Position numbers and translations under genes: made by a program
The notes under the pieces: model-generated
What the model was told of the DNA's origin: nothing
What the model saw: the letters and a program-made list of their open reading frames with translations, nothing else
The model's database searches: none
In this document: in pieces, positions 27,576 to 36,899 of the stretch
Layout: every line of letters begins with the position of its first letter
Position numbering within the stretch: the first letter of the stretch is position 1
Assembly: GCF_017498485.1 (NCBI RefSeq)
Contig: NZ_CP071795.1
Span: 248,001 to 312,000, forward strand
Source: Polaribacter batillariae
Lineage (GTDB): Bacteria > Bacteroidota > Bacteroidia > Flavobacteriales > Flavobacteriaceae
DNA length: 64,000 bases
Direction of reading: 5' to 3'

Positions 27576-27611
27576 CCCTGAATTCAGGGATGCTTATCCC
27601 TGAGCTCAGGG
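27576..27611. promoter_or_regulatory. Tandem palindromes CCCTGARYTCAGGG
   Basis: CCCTGAATTCAGGG (27576-27589) and CCCTGAGCTCAGGG (27598-27611) are two perfect 14-bp palindromes with centres 22 bp apart, about two helical turns. A half-site CCCTGA lies at 27550-27555. The position upstream of the broken lipoprotein gene suggests an operator for a dimeric regulator. The regulator is unknown. The pair could also form two hairpins in RNA. Confidence 0.45.
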
Positions 27612-27692
27612 ATAGCGAGTTTTTAATTTCTTGGCTATAAGTTGTTTATAAAATTGTTTTTTCAGCCTAAATTATAATCAACCTGAGTTCGA

Positions 27693-28020
27693 TTAATAAA
27701 TTGTCAACTGATTAGACTTTACAGTCTGATATTTTATAGCAGGTTTTTTTGGTAAAAAGCTATATGCAATAAGACCTGCGATTATGTTTGACAAGAAATT
27801 AGTAAAACTTCTATGTCTAGAATGTTCAATTTGACAAATATTTTTGAGTTCGTCATTTACGGTTTCAATAACAGAGCGTTTACGCAGTAAAATTTTATCA
27901 CTCATTGTCATTAAAGAATTCTTCATATTGTTTTTAATATGAGTAATTAAATGCAATCCATCAGCAAAAAGTAACTGCATTAAATCTTTTCCAACATAAC
28001 CTTTGTCCGCATATAACTTA
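27693..28020 (-). pseudogene. IS982 transposase, C-terminal part
   Basis: It continues the N-terminal part at 29168-29731. Joined across the IS630, the frame reads DKIYGKLYADKGYVGKDL, as expected for IS982. The part includes LADGLHLITHIKNN-like sequence and the conserved SVIETVNDELKNICQIEHSRHRS block, whose Glu completes the DDE triad. The first residues of the open frame from 28034 derive from the IS630 end. Confidence 0.85.
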
Positions 28021-28026
28021 TACCAT

Positions 28027-28615
28027 TTAAACATTAAAAACGTTATAAAAAGATTTTAGATAAAATTCATATCCGGTTATAGACTTAATGGTATTATTAT
28101 CCATTTGATAAACTAGGTGCTCTATTTTGGATTCTAGTATCTCTAAAGTGTCATAAATTTTCATTGCGATTTTACTTTTAAGGTATTGCCAAACTTTTTC
28201 AGCTGGATTTAGTTCAGGGCAATATGCAGGGATAGGTAATAAAATAATATTATCAGGCAATTTTACATCTTTAGTAGCGTGGAAAGCTGCATTGTCAATA
28301 ATTACAATTTTTAGTTCCAAAGGATTACAGGCACTTAAGTCTGTTAAATACTCAATAAAAAAGTCTTTACACACAGTATCTGTTAGCATGCAGAAACTCT
28401 CACCGGTAATGGGTGAAAAACTTCCCCATAGCCATTTACTCTGATAACTATGTTTGTATTTTGCTATAGGTTTAACGCCTTTAGCTGTAATGACTCTTTT
28501 TTGTTTGATTATTAATCCAAAACGAGATTCATCTTGAAAAAATAAATTGACCGATTCAAAGTTATTTTTATTTAGTTTTGTTCTAAATAATTTAAAAGTG
28601 TTTTCTAGGTTTTTT
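28027..28615 (-). pseudogene. IS630 transposase, DDE half
   Basis: Read from about 28615 in this frame, the product includes LFFQDESRFGLIIKQKRVIT (first Asp), then SKWLWGSFSP, KIVIIDNAAFHATKD (second Asp) and LPIPAYCPELNPAEKVWQYL (Glu). An ATG at 28389 lies inside the domain and is not a credible start. The N-terminal half is in another frame, and they would join if one base of the A6 run near 28615 were removed. This is either a frameshift mutation or a programmed shift. Confidence 0.8.
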
Positions 28616-29095
28616 AAAAACCATTTCGGCTTTCAGGTCTTTTTTATAGTGTGACTTTCTTGATACTTTTAGCTTAGACTTATGTTTTCGCCTACAATGT
28701 GCATAAAGTGCACCATAATTTATCATCTCTGATAAATCTTCGGCTATATGAGCTTGTAACTCTATATAGGAAGTTATGGTGGTATCGCTATTGGATAATG
28801 TCTTGGAGATATAGGCTTTTGCTCTATCAGAAATATGAACGGTATTATTACCTCCGCTATGTATTTCTAATAAATTTGAAAGGCCTCCTGTTTCATAGTC
28901 TTTAATCCAATTGCCTATGGTGGTTGGACGTCTGCCAAGCTTCTTTGCGATCGCATTACGATAGATGTATTTCCCGGACTTTATGTAGTATAACATTTTT
29001 AAACGATCTCTTCGTAATTCTGTAGTAGTAGACTCATATAGTTTTCGCAATTCAACAGATTCTTCTTTAATGGATAAGGTAATTTTTTTGGCATA
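28592..29095 (-). pseudogene. IS630 transposase, HTH half
   Basis: The HTH half includes KKLGRRPTTIGNWIKDYETG and SGGNNTVHISDRAKAYISK, followed by SRKSHYKKDLKAEMVFKK and a stop at 28592. It is homologous to the transposase at 1-402. That homologue starts some 20 residues earlier, and here an ATG at 29095 begins MPKK but is out of frame by one base in a run of seven A. With eight A the frame would read on into ITLSIKEESVEL. An internal ATG at 29050 is also possible. Confidence 0.75.
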
Positions 29096-29167
29096 TTGAA
29101 AGATAATAAATTTTATCCCGAAAGATAGTAAATATTATATTGAATTCAAAGTTTAAATGGTATTACC

Positions 29168-29731
29168 ATAAATTTTATCTAAAAAAGACTTCTTTTTTAA
29201 TGGCGTTCTATCATCAACATTAGCTTGGGTTATGCAGAAGTTTAGGATTTCACCTTTATCATTTATAACGATATGCAATTTAAAGCCATGGAACCATCCT
29301 ATAGTGGATTTTCCAGTGGTTGCAATGCCTTTAAATACTTTATTATTCTTAATTCGTTTGGGGCTGCAAACTCTAACAGGTGTAGAATCTACAAAAGAAA
29401 TACCCGTAGAATTACCTAAACAACATGTCTTTAAAAATAAAGTCATTGGCATGAGGTTTTGCTGCATGAGTTCTGTAAATCTATTGTATGAAACTGTAGC
29501 TGGGAAATCATCTTGCATATGCTTTTGCAAGTAATACACGTAAAAGTGTTTAAAGGTCCTAAAACCACTAAGCTGAAACAAAATGGTAATGGTAATTACC
29601 TCGCTATTTGACATAACACTGGGACGTTTTGATGGATTGCCTAAAAGGTGTTTACTGACTATTTGGTCATATTCTTTACAAAATTCATCAACAAGACAGA
29701 AAATTTCAGTAATTTTAGAGTAGATTATCAT
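29168..29731 (-). pseudogene. IS982 transposase, N-terminal part
   Basis: The first ~188 residues of an IS982 transposase: [40 protein letters not shown], then the DDE core start [18 protein letters not shown] (first Asp) and [19 protein letters not shown], ending at DKIYG where the IS630 enters. The open frame runs to 29153 with a few IS630-encoded residues. It is inactive unless the nested element is lost precisely. Confidence 0.88.
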
Positions 29732-29840
29732 AGATAGATTTTTAGATTAATAAATTGAAATTCAATACTTTAATTTACTGAAAATCTATCTTTTTTACTA
29801 GAAAAAAATGCCTAAATTTTAATCGAACTCAGGTTAATCA

Positions 29841-30235
29841 AAAAATGGTTTTAAAAATACCAAGAACTGTAAAAAGGTAGATTTTTGTTTTAAAGTGAAA
29901 AATTGATTAAGGTTAAGGTTTATGAAGATATTTTTGTAGAAAATAAATGGTTAAAACAGAGTAACTAATCTTACACAAGTATATTCTTATAAGAATTTAC
30001 AAAAAAATTAGCCACAAATTTTAAAAATTGTGGCTAAATAAAAAAAATTGAAACCAACTGTCTTTTAGGAGGAACTAAAAAAGGAGTTTCGCTGGTTTTA
30101 TTTTGAGCTAAAAAAATCAAAAAACAAAATGTTGTATTTAGATTCGCGTTTCCTTGGGAATGATAATTACAACGGAAACCCCAAAGCAGAACCTCGAGGA
30201 ATTCTTTTCGATAAAATGTTATAAAAACGGAATTT
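29841..30235. other. Intergenic region after IS982
   Basis: About 400 bp without a credible gene. It holds the terminator at 30008-30037 and a degenerate stretch near 30140-30170 that looks like a dispersed intergenic repeat (AATGATAATTACAACGG). No family-like ORF is seen on either strand. Confidence 0.5.
30008..30037 (-). terminator. Rho-independent terminator, leftward
   Basis: Perfect 10-bp stem TTAGCCACAA / TTGTGGCTAA. On the minus strand it is followed by a run of seven T. It would end transcripts from rocD, about 200 bp upstream. Confidence 0.7.
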
Positions 30236-31510
30236 TTAAAACTCAGATATTGTTTTCTTAATAATAGAAATACAATCCATTAACTGCTCCTCTGTCATTA
30301 CCAAAGGTGGTGCAAAACGAATAATATTGCCATGTGTTGGTTTTGCTAATAAGCCATTATCACGAAGTTTAATACAAATATCCCAAGCAGTAGAACTGTC
30401 TTCAGAATCGTTAATTAAAATTGCATTTAACAGTCCTTTTCCTCTTACAGATTCTACTAAATGATTGTTTTTACAAAACTCACTTAACTCTGCTCTAAAA
30501 ATTTTACCTAATCGATCTGCATTTATGGCTAATTTTTCGTCGGCAACTACTTCTAAAGCAGCCATTGCAACAGCAGCAGCAATAGGGTTACCTCCAAAAG
30601 TAGAACCATGGTTTCCAGGACGAATTACATTCATAACATTATCATTTGCTAAAACTGCAGAAACGGGATATGCTCCTCCAGAAAGTGCTTTCCCAAGAAT
30701 TAAAACATCTGGTTTTACTTCTGGCGTACCAGAACAATTTTTCTCAGGACAAGAACAGTTTCCACAAGTTGCTAATAAACGCCCCGTTCTTGCAATTCCT
30801 GTTTGTACTTCATCTGCAATAAATAAAACATTATGGTCTTCGCACATTTTCTTTGCCGCCGCTAAATACCCTTCAGAAGGTACATAAACACCAGCTTCAC
30901 CTTGAATTGGTTCTACCAAAAATGCAGCAATATTGTTACTGCTTTCTAATGCTTCTTGTAATTCTTGTAAATTATCGTATTCAATTTTTAGAAAACCTTT
31001 AGTATAGGGACCAAAGTTTTTACGCGCAACAGGATCGTTAGAAAACGAAATAATTGTGGTTGTTCTTCCGTGAAAATTATTTTCACAAACAATAATTTGC
31101 GCTTTATTCTCATCAATACCTTTTACTTCGTAGGCCCATTTTCTAGCAATTTTTAAAGCAGTTTCTACAGCTTCTGCACCTGTATTCATTGGTAGTAATT
31201 TATCGAAACCAAAAAAATCGGTTGCAAATTTCTCGTACTTGCCCAACATATCATTATAAAATGCACGCGAAGTTAAAGTTAATGTTTTTGCTTGATTCGT
31301 CATTGCATCTACAATCTTAGGATGACAATGCCCTTGATTTACAGCAGAATAAGCTGATAAAAAATCGTAATATTTTTTCCCTTCCACATCCCAAACATGC
31401 ACGCCTTCTCCTCTACTCAAAACCACTGGAAGTGGATGATAGTTGTGCGCACCATACTTGTTTTCTAATTCGATTGCTTCTTGCGAAGTTAATTTGTCTA
31501 AAACAGCCAT
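30236..31510 (-). CDS. rocD: Ornithine aminotransferase
   Basis: This class III PLP aminotransferase of about 424 residues moves the delta-amino group of ornithine to 2-oxoglutarate, giving glutamate semialdehyde. It is recognised by [67 protein letters not shown] and the PLP lysine in [13 protein letters not shown] (about residue 273). Between TGRLL and PDVLILGK a Cys-rich insert ([13 protein letters not shown], about 243-256) could bind a metal. I chose the ATG at 31510 (MAVLDKL). The in-frame start at 31543 adds an atypical hydrophobic stretch. Confidence 0.93.
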   Translation of the reverse strand: MAVLDKLTSQEAIELENKYGAHNYHPLPVVLSRGEGVHVWDVEGKKYYDFLSAYSAVNQGHCHPKIVDAMTNQAKTLTLTSRAFYNDMLGKYEKFATDFFGFDKLLPMNTGAEAVETALKIARKWAYEVKGIDENKAQIIVCENNFHGRTTTIISFSNDPVARKNFGPYTKGFLKIEYDNLQELQEALESSNNIAAFLVEPIQGEAGVYVPSEGYLAAAKKMCEDHNVLFIADEVQTGIARTGRLLATCGNCSCPEKNCSGTPEVKPDVLILGKALSGGAYPVSAVLANDNVMNVIRPGNHGSTFGGNPIAAAVAMAALEVVADEKLAINADRLGKIFRAELSEFCKNNHLVESVRGKGLLNAILINDSEDSSTAWDICIKLRDNGLLAKPTHGNIIRFAPPLVMTEEQLMDCISIIKKTISEF

Positions 31511-31686
31511 TTTTATTGTTTTAAAATTTATAAAAAAAACCATTCCTGTTCTACCTTTATTCTTCTGACAAGTAATCAGAAATTCAGCGTGGGAAAGAAA
31601 TCATCCCCAGATTTTTGCAAAAATAGCAAAAAAAGTGACTTTTTAAGAGATTAAGTGTCAGAATATTGAACTAAAATCGAAAAAAA

Positions 31687-32859
31687 ATGGATCAACTATT
31701 ACAATCTTACAACCAAATTACAGGAACTTTAGGCAGACCTTTTTCTGCACTTATTATTATTATTTTAGGATGGTTTATAGCAAGTCTTCTTAAAAGAGTT
31801 ACCAAAAAAATTGCAAACAGTACAGGTTTAAACAAATCTTTAAGCAGTAGTAAAATAAGATTTGGCGAACTGGTAGGAAAAATTGTTTACTTATTAGTAA
31901 TGATTTTTGTTTTTATGCTTGCATTAGACACCCTTGGCATGACCAACGTTTTAGAACCCGTTAAAGGTTTATTAAACGGTTTTACAGGATTTATACCAAA
32001 TATTGTTGGCGCATGTTTAGTAGGTTACATTGGCTATATGTTGGCAACAATCGTATCTGAATTAGTAGGTTTATCTGGCGATACGATAAGAAAATTTGCA
32101 CCAAAATTAAGGCTTCCAGAAAACATAAATATCGTTTCTATTTTACAGAAAATTGTATTTATTTTTATATTTATTCCACTATTAATAGCTGCATTAAATA
32201 TTTTAAATATCAACTCAATTTCAGACCCAGCAACCAGTATGCTAGAGAGTTTTTTCGAAGCAATTCCAAGAATATTAGTAGCAACACTTATTATAATTAT
32301 TTTTGCAGTTGGAGGTAAATTTTTAAGCGAACTTTTAAGAGATTTATTAGACAGTTTAAATGTAAACCAAGTATTAAGAACTGCAGGTGTAAACTCTATT
32401 GTAGGCAAAACAAATATCGAAAAACTAATTGCAAACATTGTATATGCCTTTATAATTTTATTTGGTTTAATAACGGCTATCGAAAAATTAGAATTCGATA
32501 AATTGTCTGAAATTATGGAAACTGTTGTTAACTTAGGTGGCAACATACTATTTGGCTTAATCATATTAGCAATCGGAAATTGGATTTCTAACCTTGCCAA
32601 AAACAGTTTTTTAAAATCCGACGATAATAAATTCGTTGCAAGTATTATTCGAGTTGCCATTTTAGCCATATTTTTAGCAATTGGTTTACGCAGAATGGGC
32701 ATTGCAGACGATATTATAAACCTTGCTTTTGGCATTACTCTTGGAGCTGTGGCATTAACCGTAGTTTTATCTTTTGGTTTAGGCGGTCGTGAAGCTGCAG
32801 GAAAACAAATGAGTAAAATTTTAGAAAAATTCAATAACAATAAAACTTTAAATAGTTAG
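31687..32859 (+). CDS. Small-conductance mechanosensitive channel-like membrane protein
   Basis: This 390-residue protein has repeated hydrophobic segments of the conserved TM-helix type seen in some MscS-like proteins: about 18-35 (ALIIIILGWFIASLL), 68-85, 105-125, 155-175, 200-220, 260-275, 290-310 and 330-365, with the repeated lead-in LLRDLLDSLNVNQVLRTAGV. The canonical soluble MscS beta domain is not evident, so a channel role is inferred from family membership. It is monocistronic and followed by a terminator. Confidence 0.8.
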   Translation: MDQLLQSYNQITGTLGRPFSALIIIILGWFIASLLKRVTKKIANSTGLNKSLSSSKIRFGELVGKIVYLLVMIFVFMLALDTLGMTNVLEPVKGLLNGFTGFIPNIVGACLVGYIGYMLATIVSELVGLSGDTIRKFAPKLRLPENINIVSILQKIVFIFIFIPLLIAALNILNINSISDPATSMLESFFEAIPRILVATLIIIIFAVGGKFLSELLRDLLDSLNVNQVLRTAGVNSIVGKTNIEKLIANIVYAFIILFGLITAIEKLEFDKLSEIMETVVNLGGNILFGLIILAIGNWISNLAKNSFLKSDDNKFVASIIRVAILAIFLAIGLRRMGIADDIINLAFGITLGAVALTVVLSFGLGGREAAGKQMSKILEKFNNNKTLNS

Positions 32860-32888
32860 TTTTAAAGTATTTGTAATCGTAAAGTAAA

Positions 32889-32919
32889 AGTCTCAAAACT
32901 AAAATTTTGAGGCTTTTTT
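32889..32919 (+). terminator. Rho-independent terminator after the MscS-like gene
   Basis: AGTCTCAAAA / TTTTGAGGCT forms a 10-bp stem with one G-U pair and is followed by TTTTTT. Confidence 0.8.
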
Positions 32920-33004
32920 GTTATTTAAAAAATAAAGAATTTGGGCACTCTTTAAAAAGTAATAACTTCAAAGCATAATGGGTAATCTATCAATATCTTT
33001 TCCT

Positions 33005-33012
33005 TAATTTTG
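33005..33012 (+). promoter_or_regulatory. Candidate TAnnTTTG box of rlmD
   Basis: TAATTTTG at 33005-33012 lies 19 bp before the ATG. No good TTG was seen at the usual distance upstream. Confidence 0.35.
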
Positions 33013-33031
33013 CAAACCAAAATACTTAAAA

Positions 33032-34489
33032 ATGCCACGTAGAGAACGCAACAAATTTGTAAAAAAAAATCAAGTTTTAGAGTTAAAAATTGAAGATTAT
33101 GCTTTTGGAGGAAAAGGAATTGCCAGAATTCATTCCGAAGAAGGAAGTTTTGTAATATTTGTTCCGAATACGTTGCCTGGACAATTGGTAAAAGTGCAAA
33201 TTAGCAAATCCAATAAAAAATATGCAGAAGCAAAATTAATTGATGTTTTAGAACCATCAGAAGACGAAGTGGAAGTTCCTTTTCAAGACATTCCTGGAGC
33301 GCCTTACATTCAATTACCTATTGAACTGCAACATACATACAAAAAAGAAAGTACTTTATCTTTATTCAAAAGAATTGGAAAAGTAGAAAATATTGAGGAT
33401 TTATTCGACGAATTTGTAACCTCACCCAATGTGTTTCATTACAGAAATAAAATGGAATATGGTTTTTCTGCCATTGGTTATGATAGAATCAACAAAACCG
33501 ATAAAGACGAATTTACGCTTGGTTTTAAACGACGTGGAGTTTGGTGGATGGGCGATAATTTAGAAAAAGACTCGGGTTTGTTTGATAAACAACTGGAAGA
33601 TAATTTAAAAAACATCCGAAACTATTGTTTAGAAACAGGGTTATCACCTTGGCATGGGCCTAAAAAAGAAGGTTTTTTTAGATATTTTGTGGTGCGTAAA
33701 TCTTTTAAAACAAACGAACTATTATGTAATTTGGTAACTACTTCTAGTGAATTAGATAAATTCGATTTGCAAGAATTCGCAAATTTTCTAAAAAGCATTT
33801 TGGGTGAGCGTTTGGCAGGTCTTTTACACACCATTAACAACGAAACTGGCGATAGAACCATTGCAACTTCTGGAAGTTTAGAACTGGTTTACGGAAAAGA
33901 TAAAATTGTAGAAGAATTATTAGGTTTAAATTTTGAAATTAGCATGAAAAGCTTCTTTCAAACCAATCCAAAATGTGCAGAAAAACTGTACAATAAAGTT
34001 GTAGAATATGTTTTAGAAGACAAAACAAAAGTAAACAATACTGTAGTTATGGACTTGTTTTGTGGAACAGGAACTATTGGGCAAATTGTAGCTTCTAAAA
34101 GTAACAATACAAAAATAGTTGGTGTAGATATTGTAGCATCTGCCATTGCAGATGCAAAAAAGAACGCTAAAAGAAACAATATCGAAGGTTTAAAATTCTT
34201 TGCAGCAGATGTTGGAAAGTTTTTAATTGCACATCCAGAATATCAAAATAAAATAAAAACCATCATTTTAGATCCTGCAAGAGCAGGAATTGCCCCTAAA
34301 ACTTTGCAGAAAATCATCAACTTAAATGCAGATAGAATGGTGTATGTTTCTTGTAATCCTGCAACACAGGCAAGAGATACAGAGTTGTTAAGAGAAGCTG
34401 GTTACAACATGAAAAAAATAAGTTTGGTAGATCAATTTCCACACACGAGTCATATAGAAACTGTTGTACTTTTTGAAAAAGTGAATTAG
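33032..34489 (+). CDS. rlmD: 23S rRNA (uracil-1939-C5)-methyltransferase
   Basis: This SAM-dependent RNA methyltransferase of the TrmA/RumA family has 485 residues. An N-terminal TRAM domain (about 12-75, LELKIEDYAFGGKGIARI) precedes the methyltransferase core, with SAM motif MDLFCGTGTIGQI (about 350), ILDPARAG, and the catalytic cysteine in VYVSCNPATQARD. It methylates a uridine of 23S rRNA (U1939 in E. coli). Paralogues of this family differ in target, so the exact position is inferred. The next genes on the same strand are a pterin dehydratase and two DUF proteins. Confidence 0.85.
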   Translation: MPRRERNKFVKKNQVLELKIEDYAFGGKGIARIHSEEGSFVIFVPNTLPGQLVKVQISKSNKKYAEAKLIDVLEPSEDEVEVPFQDIPGAPYIQLPIELQHTYKKESTLSLFKRIGKVENIEDLFDEFVTSPNVFHYRNKMEYGFSAIGYDRINKTDKDEFTLGFKRRGVWWMGDNLEKDSGLFDKQLEDNLKNIRNYCLETGLSPWHGPKKEGFFRYFVVRKSFKTNELLCNLVTTSSELDKFDLQEFANFLKSILGERLAGLLHTINNETGDRTIATSGSLELVYGKDKIVEELLGLNFEISMKSFFQTNPKCAEKLYNKVVEYVLEDKTKVNNTVVMDLFCGTGTIGQIVASKSNNTKIVGVDIVASAIADAKKNAKRNNIEGLKFFAADVGKFLIAHPEYQNKIKTIILDPARAGIAPKTLQKIINLNADRMVYVSCNPATQARDTELLREAGYNMKKISLVDQFPHTSHIETVVLFEKVN

Positions 34490-34556
34490 TTTTAACATCA
34501 ATTTAATCAATATTAGTTGCAATAATTATATATTTAAAATCTTAAATCAAATAATC

Positions 34557-34853
34557 ATGAAAAACATAAAACTATCAGATTCTGCAATAGAAAAAAAATT
34601 AGAAAACTTACCAGATTGGGATTTTTATGATGATGCACTTCATACAGATTTCGAGTTCGATAATTTTAAAGATTGTATGTCTGCAATGAACAGAATTGCC
34701 TTTGAATGCGAAGCTCTAAATCATCATCCAGAATGGACAAATGTGTATAATACCTTAGATATTACATTAACTACTCACGATGTAGATGGTGTTACAGAAC
34801 TAGATTTTAAATTGGCAGAAGCCATTAATAAAATTGTAGAAGTTGAAGCGTAA
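34557..34853 (+). CDS. 4a-hydroxytetrahydrobiopterin dehydratase (PCD/DCoH)
   Basis: A 98-residue protein with the full PCD pattern: FDNFKDCMSAMNRIAFECEA, the active-site motif NHHPEW with its two histidines, and LTTHDVDGVTELD. It dehydrates carbinolamine pterin formed by aromatic amino acid hydroxylases, or supports molybdopterin-type pterin recycling. No hydroxylase gene is adjacent. It lies 67 bp after rlmD. Confidence 0.9.
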   Translation: MKNIKLSDSAIEKKLENLPDWDFYDDALHTDFEFDNFKDCMSAMNRIAFECEALNHHPEWTNVYNTLDITLTTHDVDGVTELDFKLAEAINKIVEVEA

Positions 34854-34857
34854 TTTT

Positions 34858-35346
34858 ATGAAAAAAACATTTTTGTTTCTATTGTTAATTTTCGCCTTTA
34901 TTTCCGCTTGCGAAAAAGACGATTTCTGTTTACAAAATCCTGTTACACCACGTTTGGTAATTACTTTTTTTGATGACACCAATAGAGAAACTCCTAAAAG
35001 AGTACAACGTTTTTCTTTAATTGCAGAAAGCAGGGTTGATAGTTTGTTTACAGGTATATCTACGTTCGACAGCATTGCGATTCCTCTAAACCCAAATGCG
35101 TTAGAAACCAAATATACACTTAAAAAAAACACCGTAAATGGTGCTAAGGTAGATAACGAATTTGCAACTTTTACAATTACTTACGAGACTGAACAAGAGT
35201 ATGTTTCTCGTTCTTGTGGCTATCGAGTTATTTTTAAAAATGTAACATTTTCTACAGAACCCAATACTTGGATTACCGATTTTACACCTACAACATTAAC
35301 AACTATAGACAATCAAAATTCCGCTCATGTACAAATATTTCATTAG
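34858..35346 (+). CDS. DUF6452-family lipoprotein
   Basis: Starts with a lipoprotein signal peptide (MKKTFLFLLLIFAFISAC, lipobox Cys at about residue 18). The frame extends to an ATG at 34843 overlapping the upstream stop, but the signal peptide begins at 34858. The mature part CLQNPVTPRLVITFFDD with paired Cys (near 23 and 122) matches the flavobacterial DUF6452 family that accompanies rlmD. The function is not known. Its end overlaps the next gene by 20 bp. Confidence 0.75.
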   Translation: MKKTFLFLLLIFAFISACEKDDFCLQNPVTPRLVITFFDDTNRETPKRVQRFSLIAESRVDSLFTGISTFDSIAIPLNPNALETKYTLKKNTVNGAKVDNEFATFTITYETEQEYVSRSCGYRVIFKNVTFSTEPNTWITDFTPTTLTTIDNQNSAHVQIFH

Positions 35347-36046
35347 CATTTGTTTCCTTTTTATTTTTGTTGATGGTTTTTCACAAGAACAAAAAAAAGA
35401 TTCTTTAACAATAAAAGAAAAAGATAGTATCGTTTACAAAACAGGTTATGGCTTACGTATTGGAATTGATATTAGCAAACCTATAAAAGCACAATTCGAT
35501 GGTTCTTATAGCGGTTTTGAAATTGTTGGAGATTATAGAATAAAAAAGAATTTATACTTAGCTGCAGAAATTGGCTATGAAAAAGAAACCAATAACGAAG
35601 ATTATACAAATTCAACAGCCAAAGGAAATTACATTCGTTTAGGGGTTAATTACAACGCGTATAAAAATTGGTTGGACATGAATAACGAAATTTTTGTAGG
35701 CTATAGATATGGTTTTAGTTTGTTCGAACAAACATTAAATAGCTACACTCCTAATACATCAAGCAAAGATTTTGGTAACTATTTTCCTGTAAACACAATT
35801 ACAGTTCCGCAAACTACAACAGGTTTAAATGCACATTGGTCCGAGTTAATGATTGGTATAAAAGCAGAAACTTTTAAAAACTTTTTTATCAGTTTTAGCG
35901 CTTCTTATAAAATAATGATGAGCGTAAAAGACCCAGAAAATTTTAAATCGTTATATGCACCTGGTTTTAATAGAATTTTTGAAAGCAATACTGGTTTTGG
36001 TTTTAACTATACCATTTCTTACTTAATTCCTTTTACCAAAAAATAA
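35327..36046 (+). CDS. DUF6048-family outer-membrane beta-barrel protein
   Basis: A signal peptide (MYKYFISICFLFIFVDGFSQ) precedes about 215 residues of alternating amphipathic strands: GYGLRIGIDISKPIKAQFDG, NLYLAAEIGYEKE, EIFVGYRYGFSLFEQ, and the C-terminal strand FGFNYTISYLIPF. This matches DUF6048, an 8-10-strand barrel-like family found next to DUF6452. It probably sits in the outer membrane. The overlap with the upstream gene suggests coupled translation. Confidence 0.75.
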   Translation: MYKYFISICFLFIFVDGFSQEQKKDSLTIKEKDSIVYKTGYGLRIGIDISKPIKAQFDGSYSGFEIVGDYRIKKNLYLAAEIGYEKETNNEDYTNSTAKGNYIRLGVNYNAYKNWLDMNNEIFVGYRYGFSLFEQTLNSYTPNTSSKDFGNYFPVNTITVPQTTTGLNAHWSELMIGIKAETFKNFFISFSASYKIMMSVKDPENFKSLYAPGFNRIFESNTGFGFNYTISYLIPFTKK

Positions 36047-36089
36047 TTTTTTAATTCAATTATTCTAAAATAGTTGTGCAAATAAAAAA

Positions 36090-36256
36090 AGAAGCTGTCA
36101 CAAAAGTAAATTTAACTGTTATTTTTAGCATTACTAAAATCAAAATATATTTTAATTGAAAGTAACTAACATAGTTGTCTAAAATTCTAAAATTCAATAA
36201 ATAAGATTTCTATATTACGTCGAAATGACAAATGTTAATCTTTCGAGACAGCTTCT
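36090..36256. repeat. Dispersed inverted-repeat element, copy 1 (167 bp)
   Basis: It has perfect 10-bp terminal inverted repeats AGAAGCTGTC / GACAGCTTCT. The interior has AAAATATATTTTAATTGAAA, ATTCAATAAATAAGATTTCT and CGAAATGACAAA. Related copies are at 41532-41728 and 49661-51184 (split by IS256). It lies between two convergent genes and could form a long hairpin at transcript ends. Confidence 0.75.
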
Positions 36257-36275
36257 GAGTGTTATTTCTAAAGAT

Positions 36276-36818
36276 TTACATTCCTTTAAAAATATTTGCA
36301 AATTGTTCTAAAGAAGCGTCGTCTTTATCTAATTTAACGCTATTTATCATTTCAATTACTTTGGCAGGATTCATATTATCTCCTAATAACCTTGCGACTC
36401 CTACTCCTTTTTTGTCTCCATAAGCAAAAACAATTACTTCATCTAATGCGTCTGTATCTCCTGTGTAATAAACTTTCATGTTCATTTCCTTCATTTTTAC
36501 AGACATTAAATTTTTGTAATCTTTGCTAGAAAAAATATTCTTTAAAGTTGCTTTTTCTTTTTGATAAGCAGCTTCATTATCTTTGGTCTTTACCAAATAA
36601 GCTACATTAATTTTTTTAATGCTTTTTATAGTTTCTTTTACATCGTTAGAAACATTCGTTTTTGGAGTTAATAAAGAACTTACAGGTAAATCTCCAGACA
36701 CAAAACCTTCTTTTTCTGGAACGCTTACTAAATATTGTTGTAGCGATTTTTCGTTTTTACAAGAAGTTGCAAAAACAACCAAAAACAACAAAGTACATAT
36801 TGTGGTTAATTTTCTCAT
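36276..36818 (-). CDS. DUF4252 lipoprotein
   Basis: The ATG at 36818 starts a lipoprotein signal peptide (MRKLTTICTLLFLVVFATSC). The frame extends to 36848 without sense for export. The mature part matches DUF4252, including KKINVAYLVKTKD, MKEMNMKVYYTGDTDALDEV, and GVARLLGDNMNPAKVIEMI. It is the last gene of the leftward sigma/anti-sigma/DUF4252 cluster. The role of DUF4252 is not established. Confidence 0.82.
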   Translation of the reverse strand: MRKLTTICTLLFLVVFATSCKNEKSLQQYLVSVPEKEGFVSGDLPVSSLLTPKTNVSNDVKETIKSIKKINVAYLVKTKDNEAAYQKEKATLKNIFSSKDYKNLMSVKMKEMNMKVYYTGDTDALDEVIVFAYGDKKGVGVARLLGDNMNPAKVIEMINSVKLDKDDASLEQFANIFKGM

Positions 36819-36899
36819 TGTGTATTTTTTTAAACAAACTTGTAGCACTTATAAAATAAATACTACAAGTTTTAGATTTGTAATTAAGAAGCTTAAAAA

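Larger units (their letters stand above)
28021..29162 (-). mobile_element. IS630-family insertion sequence nested in IS982
   Basis: The terminal inverted repeats TACCATTTAAAC (28021-28032) and GTTTAAATGGTA (29151-29162) are perfect over 12 bp. TTA flanks both sides (28018-28020, 29163-29165), consistent with the TA target duplication of this family. The two transposase ORFs are in different frames. Confidence 0.85.
27681..29834 (-). mobile_element. IS982-family insertion sequence, carrying a nested IS630 element
   Basis: Perfect 16-bp terminal inverted repeats ACCTGAGTTCGATTAA (27681-27696) and TTAATCGAACTCAGGT (29819-29834) are flanked by a 6-bp duplication TAATCA (27675-27680 and 29835-29840). 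Subtracting the nested IS630 leaves about 1.0 kb, a normal size for IS982. The transposase is split by the nested element. Confidence 0.9.

Noticed and set aside
20104..29834. Prophage or integrative conjugative element as an explanation of the island
   Set aside because: No integrase, structural phage, relaxase or conjugation genes are seen; IS elements and cassette-like units explain the content.
30041..30235. Minus-strand open stretch reading ...FLIFLAQNKTSETPFL...
   Set aside because: No start codon in a sensible place and the upstream part resembles a degenerate intergenic repeat; coding potential not supported.
32034..32840. 268-codon open frame antisense to the mechanosensitive channel gene
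   Set aside because: A shadow ORF: composition follows from the hydrophobic codons on the other strand, and there is no start context or family match.
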